Shown here one piece after another: positions 35,547-46,039 of a DNA stretch of 64,000 nt. Below the pieces are notes generated by a model. The model searched no databases. It saw only the letters and a list, made by a program, of their open reading frames with translations, and had not been told where the DNA came from. The stretch lies in assembly GCF_000588875.1 (NCBI RefSeq), contig NZ_JEMV01000021.1:1-64000 (forward strand). The letters run 5' to 3'. Source of the DNA: Sphingobium sp. Ant17 (GTDB lineage: Bacteria > Pseudomonadota > Alphaproteobacteria > Sphingomonadales > Sphingomonadaceae). The position numbers and the translations under genes were made by a program. How positions within the stretch are numbered: the stretch's first letter is position 1; the number at the start of each line of letters is the position of its first letter.

Positions 35547-36738
35547 CGCCGAGTGGCGACATCGACCGGGCCTTGATGGCCTGCTCGACGCGCTGGGCGC
35601 GGCGCAGGGTCAGGCGCGCTTCGTCGGCGGGGCGGTGCGTGACGGGTTGCTCGGGCTTGCGGTCAACGACCTGGACATAGCGACGACGCTCGATCCGCAT
35701 GACGTGGTCGATCGGCTCAAGGCGGCCGACATCAAGGCGGTGCCGACCGGCATCGATCATGGGACGATCACCGGCGTCATTGCGGGCTGGCCAGTGGAGA
35801 TTACGACGCTGCGGCGGGACGTCAGCACCGACGGTCGCCGGGCGACCATCGCCTATACCGACGACTGGCGCGAAGATGCGGCGCGGCGCGATTTCACCAT
35901 CAACGCTCTCTATGCCGATCCGTTGACCCGGGAGGTCACCGACTTCTTCGGCGGTGTTGCCGATCTGGAGGCCCGGCGCCTGCGCTTCATCGGGGACGCA
36001 GACGCGCGCATTGCTGAGGACCATTTGCGTATCCTGCGCTATTTCCGTTTCCTCGCTCGCTATGGCGGCGATGTGGTGGATGATAGCGCCTATGCCGCCT
36101 GCCGTGCCGCCGCCAACAGCCTGATGGCGCTGTCGCGCGAACGGATTGCCGACGAGTTGACGAAGTTGCTGGCGGTTGCCGCGCCCGTCCATGCGCTGCG
36201 GCTTATGGTCGATGGCGGCATATTGCGCGCCGTTCTTCCCGAAGTGGACGCTGCAGGCATCGATCGGGTCGAGGCGTTGATGGCGCGCGAGGCCGCTTCG
36301 GCAACGCCGCCTTCCGCGCTCCGACGACTCGCCGCCCTCCTCCCGCCCGATCCCATGACCGTCGATCAGGTCGGTGCCCGGCTGAAACTATCGAACAAGA
36401 CCCGCAAGCGCCTGGTGCTGGCGGTCGAACCGGGACCAACGGATGAAGCGCCTCGCGCCTTGGCCTATCGTGTCGGTATGGAAAGCGCGATCGACCGGCT
36501 GTTGCTGGATGTCGACCGTCCTTTGTCGGCACTTGACCCGCTCAAGAACTGGACCCCGCCGTCACTGCCGATCAGTGGCGGCGCGCTCATCGCGCGTGGC
36601 CTGCCCCCCGGCCCAGACGTCGCCAAGGCCTTGCACGAGGTACAGAAAATCTGGGTGGAGGAAGATTTCCCCGATGCAGCACGGGTCAGCGTGATCGCTG
36701 ATCAGATCGTTTCGAAGTTCCAGCGCGCGCGCCAATAA
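35527..36738 (+). CDS. cca: CCA tRNA nucleotidyltransferase / poly(A) polymerase family
   Basis: The 403-residue class II nucleotidyltransferase adds or repairs the tRNA 3' CCA. FVGGAVRDGLLG is the GG-binding motif, VNDLDIATT carries the catalytic D-x-D, and RRDFTINALY plus EDHLRILRYFRFLARYG form the nucleotide-recognition and neck motifs. The start at MTILLPDAEW (35527) overlaps the Nudix 3' end. Its end overlaps the converging EAL gene by 37 bases. Confidence 0.95.
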   Translation: MTILLPDAEWRHRPGLDGLLDALGAAQGQARFVGGAVRDGLLGLAVNDLDIATTLDPHDVVDRLKAADIKAVPTGIDHGTITGVIAGWPVEITTLRRDVSTDGRRATIAYTDDWREDAARRDFTINALYADPLTREVTDFFGGVADLEARRLRFIGDADARIAEDHLRILRYFRFLARYGGDVVDDSAYAACRAAANSLMALSRERIADELTKLLAVAAPVHALRLMVDGGILRAVLPEVDAAGIDRVEALMAREAASATPPSALRRLAALLPPDPMTVDQVGARLKLSNKTRKRLVLAVEPGPTDEAPRALAYRVGMESAIDRLLLDVDRPLSALDPLKNWTPPSLPISGGALIARGLPPGPDVAKALHEVQKIWVEEDFPDAARVSVIADQIVSKFQRARQ

Positions 36739-38450
36739 TCGAACGCATCCGCCTCGGTCATCGGCTTGGCGAAATAATAGCCCTGCCCCTGCCAGCAGCC
36801 CATTTGCTGCAACGCCAGCGCCAGTTCCTGGGTTTCAATCCCTTCGGCGGTCACCTTGAGGTTGAGCGATTCGGCCAGCGACAGGATCGTGCGAACGATG
36901 ACAGCCTTGTCACGGTCTTCCGCCATAGAAGACACAAAGCTGCGGTCGATCTTGAGGATATCGATCGGCAGGCTGTGCAGGCTGGCGAGGTTGGAAAAGC
37001 CGGTGCCAAAATCGTCCATCGCGATCGGCATTTGCAAATCCTTCAATGCGAACAGCAGTTTACGAGCCTTATCGGGATCGGCGATGATCGCGCTCTCGGT
37101 CAGTTCCGCCGTCAATCGGCTGCCTGCAATGCCGGAGTAACGCAATGCCTCCTCAAACATCGAAGCGACATCGTCGCGCGCCATCTGGATGGGCGAGAGA
37201 TTGACGTTGACGCCGACCGGCAGCGGCTGGCCAAAGCGGACATCCCAGCGCGATAAGGCCTGTGCCGCCTCATAAGCGGCCCAGCGGCCTAGCGACGTGA
37301 TCAACCCGCTTTCTTCCGCGACGGCAATGAACTCTACGGGCGGGACATGCCCCAGTTCCGGATCATTCCACCGCGCCAGCGCTTCGAAGCCGGTGATTTC
37401 GCCGGTCTGGAGATGGATCAGCGGCTGATAGGCCAAAGTCAGGCCCCCATGGGCCAGCGCCTCGCGCAAACGACTCTCGATCGAAAAGCGCCGCTGTGCT
37501 TCCTTGAGCACACCGTTGCGATAGATTTCCACCTTGCCGCTACGCTTGGCGATCTTCACTGCGGCCTGGGCCTTGCGCACGACGTCGTCCGGATCGTCCT
37601 GCAGGTCGATAGACAGCGCACAACCGATGGCACAATCGACGCGGATCTGAAGGTCGCTCAGCCGTATCGGAGAACTAAGTGCCTCACGAATACGTTGAAC
37701 GATATGCAGCGCATCGGACAAACCATTGTTCAGTCGTGCAAAGATGGCAAAGTCGTTACCACCAATACGCGCCAGCACGTCGCCTTGCCGCAGACTGGAT
37801 TTCAGGCGTTTGGCGACCGTTATCAACAGTTCATCGCCAGCCATTGGACCGAGCGATTCGTTGACGCGGCTGAATCGGCTGAGATCGATTGCAATAATGC
37901 CAAATTGCGCATTATCGGGCCAAACCGTGTTGCTGAGCCGGTCGTCAATCTCTTCGCCGAACCCCGTTCGATTGGGCAGCGCAGTCAGCCCATCGGACAG
38001 AAGTTCGCGGCGCAGATTTTTTTCGATGGTGCGGTCGCTGGTACGATCGATTGCCGTGAACAGAAACTGCGCTGGACCATCGACTGGCAGCCGCCCAATC
38101 GTACACATGAAATATTCCGGCCCCAGCGGGCCGTCGCGGCGTAATTCGAAACTGTCGCAAACGCGATCTGACTGGATGAAACTGTTGACCCGATCGCGCC
38201 ATTCGGCCGCCACCTGCTCCATGATCTGCGATATTCTGCGCGAGCGAAAAGAGTCCGTGAAGGCGGCGTTGGCTTCCAGGACGAAAATATCGTCCTCATC
38301 GCGCAGGGACAATATGGCTGCAGGTTGGGGTATTGCGGCCAGCCATTGGCGGCCCGCCGCCATCTGATCGATGTGTGCGTCATCCCCCCCGCCGAGGGGA
38401 TCTACGCTAGACCTGTTCACTGGCCAGTTGCACGCCGCAATGGATTCCAT
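36702..38450 (-). CDS. Sensor protein with degenerate GGDEF and intact EAL domain
   Basis: The 582-residue protein has an N-terminal PAS-like region (about 35-150), a GGDEF-like domain (about 152-310) whose signature reads IGGNDF instead of GGDEF, and an EAL domain (about 325-575) with FEALARW, NVNLSP, ELTES, AMDDFGTGFS and LKIDRSFV, all key residues present. It is predicted to be a c-di-GMP phosphodiesterase; the GGDEF part probably lacks cyclase activity and may bind GTP. No TM segment is seen. It is convergent with cca. Confidence 0.9.
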   Translation of the reverse strand: MESIAACNWPVNRSSVDPLGGGDDAHIDQMAAGRQWLAAIPQPAAILSLRDEDDIFVLEANAAFTDSFRSRRISQIMEQVAAEWRDRVNSFIQSDRVCDSFELRRDGPLGPEYFMCTIGRLPVDGPAQFLFTAIDRTSDRTIEKNLRRELLSDGLTALPNRTGFGEEIDDRLSNTVWPDNAQFGIIAIDLSRFSRVNESLGPMAGDELLITVAKRLKSSLRQGDVLARIGGNDFAIFARLNNGLSDALHIVQRIREALSSPIRLSDLQIRVDCAIGCALSIDLQDDPDDVVRKAQAAVKIAKRSGKVEIYRNGVLKEAQRRFSIESRLREALAHGGLTLAYQPLIHLQTGEITGFEALARWNDPELGHVPPVEFIAVAEESGLITSLGRWAAYEAAQALSRWDVRFGQPLPVGVNVNLSPIQMARDDVASMFEEALRYSGIAGSRLTAELTESAIIADPDKARKLLFALKDLQMPIAMDDFGTGFSNLASLHSLPIDILKIDRSFVSSMAEDRDKAVIVRTILSLAESLNLKVTAEGIETQELALALQQMGCWQGQGYYFAKPMTEADAFDYWRARWNFETI

Positions 38451-38518
38451 GGCTCTGCGATATCGGGAACCGGTAAATTTTCAGGAAACGTTTGATCGTT
38501 CTTTGTAAAAATCAGACA

Positions 38519-40806
38519 TTAAAAGCGATTATCGCGCGGAAATCCGGTCGGCGGCATTCGTCCCGCCGCGCCCCGCGCCACTTTCCAAGGCGTCATGTCC
38601 GATTCGGTGCGCGTGCGACCGCTTTCGCCGCCCATCGTCCAGCTCAATCCATCGGTCAAGCGGAAGGCGATGGTATCCGACAAGCCGCCGTCGCGGTACC
38701 GTTGCATCTGTACGCCCTGCCCGCGCGCCATTTTCGGCATCTCATCCAACGCGAAGACCAGGAGTTTGCGGTTCTCTCCTATGACCGCAACGCTATCCGC
38801 TTGCGGAGCAATAGGATGAACCACCGCCAGTTTCGCGTCCCCGCGAATATTCACGACCTGCTTGCCCTTGCGGGTTTCCGCGATGATGTCGCTGACCGCC
38901 GCGATGAAGCCCCGTCCGTCGGAAGAGGCGAGCAATAGCTCCGCACTTGTCCGGGCCGGCATGAAGGCGACGATCGTCCCTTCATTATCCATATCGACCA
39001 ACGATCGCACCGGGTCGCCAAAGCCCCGGCCGCCCGGCAATTTATCCGAACCAAGCGTATAGATACGCCCGGTGCTGGTCGCCAGCAGCAGCTTGTCGGT
39101 CGTATAGGCATGGAACGCATAATGCGGGCCATCGCCTTCCTTGAATTTGAGCGTATCGGCCGCCGCCAGATCGCGATGGCCGCTCATCGCACGAATCCAG
39201 CCACGCTCGGACAGAATAACCGTGATCGGCTCGCGCTCTATCATCGCTTCAAGCGGAATTTCGCGCGCCGGGGCGGCTTCCTCGACGAGCGTGCGGCGAC
39301 GCCCCAGGTCCGTCTCCGGCCCATAGCGCTTGCGCAGCGCCGCCAGATCGCGCTTCAGCCGCTTGCGCTGAAGGCCGGTGTCGCCGACCAGCTTTTCCAG
39401 TTCATCCTTTTCCTTGACCAGTTCGGCATGTTCACGCCGCAATTCCATCTCCTCCAGCTTGCGCAAGCTGCGCAGCCGCATGTTGAGGATGGCTTCGGCC
39501 TGCCGGTCATTGAGCGCGAACTCGGCGATCATCACGGGCTTTGGCTCATCTTCGGTCCGAATGATCGCAATCACCCGGTCGAGGTTGAGATAGGCGATGA
39601 TATAGCCGTCGAGCAGATCAAGCCGGGCGGCGATCTTCTCCAGCCGGTGCTGGGCGCGCCGCACCAGCACGTCGATCTGATGCTTGAGCCATTCGACGAG
39701 CACGGGTTTCAGCCCCATCACGCGCGGCGTGTGGCTGGCGTCCAGCACGTTCAGATTAAGCGGAAAGCGGTTTTCCAGGTCGTCAGTCGAAACAGGCTGT
39801 CCATCAGCATCTGCGGATCGACCGTGCGCGCGCGCGGTTCGATGACGATGCGGATTTCCGTGTCGCTCTCGTCACGGACGTCGGCCAGGATCGGCAATTT
39901 GCGATCATTGATCAGGGCAGCGATCTGTTCGATCAGCTTGGACTTCTGCACCTGATAGGGAATTTCGGTGACGATCACGACCCAGGTGCCGCGCCCGCCC
40001 TCTTCCTTGTGCCAGCGCGCCCGCGTGCGGAAACCACCGCGCCCGGTTGCATAGGCTTCGGAAATCAGCGCGGCATTATCGACCAATACGCCACCGGTCG
40101 GGAAGTCCGGTCCCGTGACGACCTGCATCAACGTCGCATGATCGGTTTCCGGGTTTTCGATCAACAGATTAGCGGCGTCGATCAGTTCGGCGACATTATG
40201 CGGGGGGATGCTTGTCGCCATGCCGACTGCGATGCCACTGGCCCCATTGGCGAGCAGGTTGGGGAAGAGGCCGGGAAAGACCTCCGGCTCTTCATCCTCC
40301 CCATTATAGGTCGCGCGATAATCGACCGTGCCTTCGTCCAGCCCCGCCATCAGATCGGCGGCGGCCTGGGTCAGGCGCGCCTCGGTATAGCGCATGGCGG
40401 CGGCATTATCGCCGTCGATATTGCCGAAATTGCCTTGCCCATCGACCAGAGGCGTGCGCAGCGAAAAATCCTGCGCCAACCGGACCATGGCATCATAGAC
40501 CGAAGAGTCGCCATGCGGGTGATATTTACCGATGACGTCGCCGACGACACGGGCGCATTTCTTATAGCTGGTTGTATTACGCGCCGGATTGGCGACCAGC
40601 ACATCGGGCGAGGCGCCACCCGGTTCCATCTTGAGCAGCCGCATCGCCCAGAGCAGCCGACGATGGACAGGCTTTAGTCCGTCACGCAGATCGGGCAACG
40701 ATCGCGCGGTAATGGTGGACAGCGCATAGACAAGATAGCGCTGCGACAGCGCCGCGTCGAACGGATGGTCCTTGATGCTGTCGAAAGGATCGCGAAAATC
40801 GGTCAT
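38519..40806 (-). CDS. parC: DNA topoisomerase IV subunit A, frameshifted as sequenced
   Basis: Restored, this is about 762 residues. It decatenates daughter chromosomes with ParE. The catalytic tyrosine lies in [27 protein letters not shown] is the quinolone-resistance region, with Ser at the ParC-80 position and Asp at the ParC-84 position. The C-terminal beta-pinwheel domain follows. The frame breaks at about 39781: one base (coding G) in ACGACCTGG restores [18 protein letters not shown]. The start at [10 protein letters not shown] (40806) is chosen. parE lies 17 kb away and carries the same kind of break. Confidence 0.94.
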
Positions 40807-40935
40807 TGCGGCGGGAATAGCAGGGCTGCGTCGCTTGGCAAACGAGGATTGATGTATGGCGATGCGCAGCAGCAAAAGTTATTACGATGACAAAACAAGG
40901 GTTGCGGTTTTGCGAACAGACGCCATTTTGCGCTT

Positions 40936-41682
40936 GTGCTGATCATTGACCTCCCCCCACCCCCGCCCGCGTTGCTTTCGGGTGCCGCGCTTTTCCTCGA
41001 TTTCGACGGGACGCTCGCACCCATCGCCGACACGCCCGATGGGGTTGTGCTAGGCGATGATCTCCTTCCCTTGCTGTACCAGTTGCGCACGCGGTTGGAG
41101 GGGCGGCTCGCGATCGTCAGCGGCCGTTCGATCGCGACGCTGCGCGATCTGGGCTTTGGCGACTTTCTGTTGGCGGGAACCCATGGTTTGGAATTTGCCC
41201 GTCCGGGTGAAGTCGCCGATGCGCCGCCGCGCTTGGCGTCGATCGACGCTGTGGAGGCCGCTTTCCATGCCTTCGCCAAGGACAAGCCCGGTGTGCTGGT
41301 GGAGCGCAAGTCGATCAGCGTCGGCCTCCATTTCCGGGGCGCACCCGATTGGCAGCAGGCAGCGGGCGAACTGGCCGATATGCTTGCGGCAAAATATGAC
41401 TTGGCCGTGCAGCGAGGCAAAATGCTGTTCGAACTGCGCCCGGGCGGCGCGGACAAGGGTAGCGCAGTCGCGGCACTGATGCGCGAAGCGCCGATGGTAG
41501 GCGGCATTCCTATTTTCATCGGCGACGATGTGACTGATGAGGAAGGCTTTGCCGCCGCCGTCGATCATGGCGGCGCGGGCATCCTGGTCGGTCCGCCGCG
41601 ATCGACATTGGCGACTTTCTCGCTGGAACAGGTGGCCGACGTCAGGCATTATCTCGCCCGGGGGGCCGCCCAGTCTGACTGA
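40936..41682 (+). CDS. otsB: Trehalose-6-phosphate phosphatase
   Basis: The 248-residue HAD phosphatase removes phosphate from trehalose 6-phosphate. LFLDFDGTLAPIAD holds the nucleophile aspartate, AIVSGRS motif II, and PIFIGDDVTDEEGF motif IV. GTHGLEF and FELRPGGADKGSAV are OtsB-specific. The frame opens with a GTG at 40936. It is the first gene of the otsB-GH15-otsA cluster, 129 bases beyond the divergent parC start. Confidence 0.93.
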   Translation: MLIIDLPPPPPALLSGAALFLDFDGTLAPIADTPDGVVLGDDLLPLLYQLRTRLEGRLAIVSGRSIATLRDLGFGDFLLAGTHGLEFARPGEVADAPPRLASIDAVEAAFHAFAKDKPGVLVERKSISVGLHFRGAPDWQQAAGELADMLAAKYDLAVQRGKMLFELRPGGADKGSAVAALMREAPMVGGIPIFIGDDVTDEEGFAAAVDHGGAGILVGPPRSTLATFSLEQVADVRHYLARGAAQSD

Positions 41683-41747
41683 TCGGACCTTTCCGACCGA
41701 CAAGACAGCAAGGGGGCAGACTAATCCTAAATTCCAGCGAGACTTTT

Positions 41748-43553
41748 ATGGCCGGAGCGACGCGTTCGCTCGATCTCTGGCCGATCGGCAATTGTCAGGC
41801 GTCTGCCCTGATCGACCGGAAGGGCCGGATGGTCTGGGGTTGCGTCCCCCGCGTCGACGGAGATCCGGTCTTTTCCGCCTTGCTGGACGACAAGGATTGG
41901 GATGACCCGCAAGCGCGCGGCTTCTGGGCGATCGAGCTGGAAGACTGCATCGCTGTCGAGCAATCCTATCTGCGCAACACACCGATACTCGTAACCCGTC
42001 AGGCCGACGCGCAGGGCAATGCGATCGAAATCTTCGATTTCTGCCCGCGCCACAAACATAAGGGCCGCATGTATCGCCCGGTGGCGTTCATTCGGATCGT
42101 TCGCCCGGTAGCGGGAAGTCCGCGCATTCGCGTGCGACTGCGCCCGACCACCAACTGGAATGGCGAGCCGGTGCCGATCAGCTATGGCTCCAACCATATC
42201 CGCATGGTCCTATCCTATATGGCGATGCGGGTGTCGACCAATGCGCCCATCGGCCTGATCGCCCAAGAAAGTTCGTTCCGACTCGAACAGGACATGCACT
42301 TCTTCATGGGGCCGGACGAAGGCTTCTCCGACGCCCTGCGCCCCGCGATCGAGCGGATGTTGGAGGATACCATAGAAGAATGGCGGCTATGGGTACGCGG
42401 CCTCGCCATTCCGCCCGAATGGCAGGAAGCGGTCATTCGCTCTGCCATTACGCTCAAGCTCTGCCAACATGAGGAAACCGGCGCGATCGTCGCGGCGCTG
42501 ACCACATCGATCCCCGAACATGCCGATAGCGGGCGGAACTGGGACTATCGTTATTGTTGGGTGCGCGATGCCTATTATACGGTCGAAGCGCTGAACCGGC
42601 TTGGCGCGCTCGACGTGCTGGAGAGCTATCTCGTCTATCTGCGCAATATCGTCGATGACGCCAAGGGCGGGCATATCCAGCCGCTCTATGACGTGCGCGG
42701 CAATGCGACGTTGACGGAGTGGGAGGCCAAGCACCTGCCCGGCTATCGCGGCATGGGGCCGGTGCGTGTCGGCAATGCCGCTTATGAACAAATCCAGCAC
42801 GACGCCTATGGGCAGATCGTGCTGTCCTCGGTTCAGGGCTTTATCGATCAACGCCTGCTCCGCATGGCGGGGCATGCCGATTTCGAAGCGCTCGAAGCCG
42901 TGGGGGAACGGGCGTGGACGGTCTATGACAAGCCCGACGCGGGCCTGTGGGAATTGCGCACCCGCGCGCATGTCCACAGTTATAGCGCGGTCATGTGCTG
43001 GGCGGCGTGCGACCGGCTGGCACATGCCGCTACTGCGCTCGATTTACCGGTGCGCGCAGCGCTATGGCAAAATCGCGCAGAAACGATGAAGGCGCATATC
43101 CTGGAGGCGGCCTGGCGCAGCGACAGCAACGCCATATCCGCTAATTTCGAGGATGATTCGCGCGACGCCTCGTTGCTGCAATTGCTCGACCTGCGTTTTC
43201 TTGCCGCCGACGATCCGATGTTCCTGGGCACGCTGGCCGCGCTGGAAGCGGATCTGCGCCGGGGCAACGACATGTTGCGCTACAGCGCGCCGGATGATTT
43301 CGGCGAACCGGTTACGGCATTTAATGTCTGCACCTTTTGGCTGATTGAAGCGTTGCATCGTAGTGGACGACGCGAGGAAGCCCGCACTTTATTCGAAGAG
43401 ATGCTGACGCGCCGCACGGCCGCAGGGCTGCTGTCGGAGGATATCGACCCTGTCACCGGGGAATTATGGGGCAACTATCCCCAGACCTACTCGTTGGTCG
43501 GCATCATCAACTGCGCCGTCTTGCTGAGCAAACCCTGGAGCATGATGCGATGA
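41748..43553 (+). CDS. Glycoside hydrolase family 15 protein (glucoamylase/trehalase type)
   Basis: The 601-residue protein has an N-terminal trehalase-associated beta domain and an (alpha/alpha)6 GH15 domain with SGRNWDYRYCWVRDAYYTVEAL and a late catalytic region EDIDPVTGELWGNYPQTYSLVG. Bacterial GH15 members of this kind include trehalases and glucoamylases. Located between otsB and otsA, it may turn over trehalose or trim the pathway products. Its stop overlaps the otsA start (ATGA). Confidence 0.9.
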   Translation: MAGATRSLDLWPIGNCQASALIDRKGRMVWGCVPRVDGDPVFSALLDDKDWDDPQARGFWAIELEDCIAVEQSYLRNTPILVTRQADAQGNAIEIFDFCPRHKHKGRMYRPVAFIRIVRPVAGSPRIRVRLRPTTNWNGEPVPISYGSNHIRMVLSYMAMRVSTNAPIGLIAQESSFRLEQDMHFFMGPDEGFSDALRPAIERMLEDTIEEWRLWVRGLAIPPEWQEAVIRSAITLKLCQHEETGAIVAALTTSIPEHADSGRNWDYRYCWVRDAYYTVEALNRLGALDVLESYLVYLRNIVDDAKGGHIQPLYDVRGNATLTEWEAKHLPGYRGMGPVRVGNAAYEQIQHDAYGQIVLSSVQGFIDQRLLRMAGHADFEALEAVGERAWTVYDKPDAGLWELRTRAHVHSYSAVMCWAACDRLAHAATALDLPVRAALWQNRAETMKAHILEAAWRSDSNAISANFEDDSRDASLLQLLDLRFLAADDPMFLGTLAALEADLRRGNDMLRYSAPDDFGEPVTAFNVCTFWLIEALHRSGRREEARTLFEEMLTRRTAAGLLSEDIDPVTGELWGNYPQTYSLVGIINCAVLLSKPWSMMR

Positions 43554-44956
43554 GCCGCCTGATAGTCATTTCCAACCGCGTTTCGCGCCCTTCCAAGGCC
43601 GGTAACCAAGGCGGCCTTGCGGTCGCGCTGGCCGAAGCCCTGCGAGAAAGTCGTGGCACCTGGATCGGCTGGTCGGGCGAGGTCACAGACAATTTCACGG
43701 GTCATATCGGCTTTGCCGAGGATGACGGGGTCAAGACAGCGACGATCGACCTGGAAGAGCAGGATATCGACGAATATTATAACGGCTATGCCAACAAGAC
43801 ATTGTGGCCGCTGTTTCATTTCCGCATCGATCTTGCTGAATATGCCCGCGATTTTGAAGGGGGCTATAACCGCGTCAATGAACGTTTCGCCGACACCGCC
43901 GCGCCACTGATCGAACCCGACGACGTCATCTGGGTCCATGATTATCATATGATCCCGCTCGGCCAGATGCTGCGTGATCGCGGCCATCGCAACCGAATGG
44001 GCTTTTTTCTTCACATTCCCTGGCCGCCCACCCGTTTACTGGTGTCGCTGCCCCATCATACCAAGTTGGTGTCCAGCCTCTTTGCCTATGACGTCGTCGG
44101 TTTCCATACCGAGGAATGGCTCGAATCCTTCCGTCACTATGTTGAGAAGGAAATGGGTGGCCAAGTCGATGGCGATTTCGTCACCGTGGGCGACCGCACC
44201 ATCCAAGCCGTCGCTTGCCCGATCGGGATCAACGCCAGAGAATTTGCCGAAGCCGCCGAAAGCAAAACCGCGCGCGATATGCTCGAACTGCTCCGTGCCT
44301 CGTTGCAGGACCGGGCGATGATCGTCGGCGTTGATCGGCTGGATTATAGCAAGGGGTTGGAAGAGCGCTTCAATGGCTATGCCCGCTTCCTCAAAGACCA
44401 TCCCGAACATCATCGCAAAGTTCTGCTGACCCAGATTGCACCGCCATCACGCGGTGAGGTCGAAAGCTATCAACAGATCCGCGCGACGCTCGATTCCCTC
44501 GCCGGACGGATCAATGGGGAATATAGCGATGTTGATTGGACGCCGATCCGTTACGTCAACCAAGGCTATCCGCGCGACAAGCTGTCGGGCATTTACCGCG
44601 CGGCGAAGATCGGGCTGGTGACGCCGCTGCGTGACGGCATGAACCTGGTCGCCAAGGAATATGTCGCGGCGCAGGATCCCGAAGATCCTGGCGTGCTGAT
44701 CCTGTCGCGTTTTGCAGGCGCAGCGCTGCAGCTAAAGGACGCGCTGCTGATCAACCCATATAGCCCGGAGGAAATGTCCGACGCGATCAACCGGGCGCTT
44801 GCAATGCCACTCGACGAGCGCAAGCGGCGCTGGCGCGCGATGATGGACAGCGTGGAGCAGCAGGACATCAGTTGGTGGCGGCAATCCTTCACCGAACGGC
44901 TGATGGCGGTCGATCGCGATACGGCACGGGTTGAGCCGGAGCCGGTGGACGGCTAA
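43550..44956 (+). CDS. otsA: Alpha,alpha-trehalose-phosphate synthase (UDP-forming)
   Basis: The 468-residue GT20 enzyme joins UDP-glucose and glucose 6-phosphate to trehalose 6-phosphate. It begins SRLIVISNRVSRPSKAGNQGG; HDYHMIPLG, FLHIPWPP, GVDRLDYSKGLEERF and LVTPLRDGMNLVAKEYVAAQ are the sugar-binding and donor motifs. Its ATG overlaps the GH15 stop, so synthase and hydrolase are translationally coupled. Trehalose is a stress protectant in this group. Confidence 0.96.
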   Translation: MSRLIVISNRVSRPSKAGNQGGLAVALAEALRESRGTWIGWSGEVTDNFTGHIGFAEDDGVKTATIDLEEQDIDEYYNGYANKTLWPLFHFRIDLAEYARDFEGGYNRVNERFADTAAPLIEPDDVIWVHDYHMIPLGQMLRDRGHRNRMGFFLHIPWPPTRLLVSLPHHTKLVSSLFAYDVVGFHTEEWLESFRHYVEKEMGGQVDGDFVTVGDRTIQAVACPIGINAREFAEAAESKTARDMLELLRASLQDRAMIVGVDRLDYSKGLEERFNGYARFLKDHPEHHRKVLLTQIAPPSRGEVESYQQIRATLDSLAGRINGEYSDVDWTPIRYVNQGYPRDKLSGIYRAAKIGLVTPLRDGMNLVAKEYVAAQDPEDPGVLILSRFAGAALQLKDALLINPYSPEEMSDAINRALAMPLDERKRRWRAMMDSVEQQDISWWRQSFTERLMAVDRDTARVEPEPVDG

Positions 44957-44965
44957 TCCAGCGTG

Positions 44966-45097
44966 ATGACCTATGATGACGACGAACCCACTGGCCTTGT
45001 CTCCGCCCTGCGCGCACGATCGGGCGTCGTCATCGCGACGGTCGGCATGATCGCCTGGATCGGGTTGTTATGGGCCATGTTCGGCGACGTATTGTAA
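44966..45097 (+). CDS. Small single-TM membrane protein downstream of otsA
   Basis: This 43-residue ORF begins 9 bases after the otsA stop. It has an acidic N-terminus (MTYDDDEPTGLVSALRARSG) and one hydrophobic segment (VVIATVGMIAWIGLLWAMFG). The layout, a charged cytosolic head then a C-terminal TM, is typical of small membrane-tethered regulators. There is only a weak ribosome-binding site, but proximity to otsA allows coupled translation. No family is recognised. Confidence 0.5.
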   Translation: MTYDDDEPTGLVSALRARSGVVIATVGMIAWIGLLWAMFGDVL

Positions 45098-45228
45098 CCA
45101 CGCCGCCCAATTGCACCCCCGCCCGCTTTGCTTTATGGGCGACGCTAAGCAGCCCCGGCACCCGCTGATCTCTCCTGATTCGCGTTTGCCGGGGCGAAAT
45201 GTTTTTAAGAGATAAGACAGGAACGCCC

Positions 45229-46017
45229 ATGGCCCGTCGCCGCCAGATCTACGAAGGCAAGGCAAAGATCCTTTATGAAGGCCCAGAGCCCGGCACGATC
45301 ATCCAATATTTCAAGGATGACGCCACCGCCTTCAACGCCCAGAAAAAGGGTACGATCTCCGGCAAGGGCGTCCTGAACAACCGGATTTCCGAGCATATCT
45401 TCACTCTGCTCGGTCAGATCGGTGTGCCGACCCATTTCATCCGTCGCCTCAACATGCGTGAACAACTGGTCCGCCAGGTTGAGATCGTGCCGATCGAAGT
45501 GGTGGTGCGCAACGTGGCGGCCGGATCGCTCAGCAAGAAGCTGGGGATCGAGGAAGGCACGCAACTGCCCCGCACCCTAATCGAATATTGCTACAAGGAT
45601 GATGCGCTGGGCGACCCGCTGATTTCCGAAGAGCATATCGCCTGCTTCGGCTGGGCGACGCAGGAAGAGATGCACGACATTGCCGACATGGCGATCCGCA
45701 TCAACGACTTCATGTGCGGTCTGTTCGCGGGCATCGGCATCCGCCTTGTCGATTTCAAGCTGGAATTCGGTCGGCTCTATGACGGCGATTATAGCCGCGT
45801 CATCCTGGCCGACGAGATCAGCCCGGACGGTTGCCGCCTGTGGGACATGGTCACCAACGAGAAACTGGACAAGGATCGCTTCCGCCGCGATCTGGGCGGC
45901 GAAGTCGAAGCCTATCAGGAAGTGGCGCGTCGCCTGGGCCTGCTGCCCGAAGGGCTGGACACGACCGTGCTCGACCTCGACACGCATCGCAAGAAGCGCG
46001 AGAAGGAAGAAGGCTGA
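45229..46017 (+). CDS. purC: Phosphoribosylaminoimidazole-succinocarboxamide synthase
   Basis: The 262-residue protein catalyses the SAICAR step of purine synthesis. It begins [20 protein letters not shown], with [37 protein letters not shown] and [10 protein letters not shown], all PurC motifs. AAGACAGGA lies before the ATG at 45229. A CCCCGGCA/TGCCGGGG stem spans 45153-45195 in its leader. purS and purQ follow about 1 kb downstream on the same strand, interrupted by the converging TSUP gene. Confidence 0.96.
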   Translation: MARRRQIYEGKAKILYEGPEPGTIIQYFKDDATAFNAQKKGTISGKGVLNNRISEHIFTLLGQIGVPTHFIRRLNMREQLVRQVEIVPIEVVVRNVAAGSLSKKLGIEEGTQLPRTLIEYCYKDDALGDPLISEEHIACFGWATQEEMHDIADMAIRINDFMCGLFAGIGIRLVDFKLEFGRLYDGDYSRVILADEISPDGCRLWDMVTNEKLDKDRFRRDLGGEVEAYQEVARRLGLLPEGLDTTVLDLDTHRKKREKEEG

Positions 46018-46039
46018 GGCATCGGCCCAAATGTATCAA

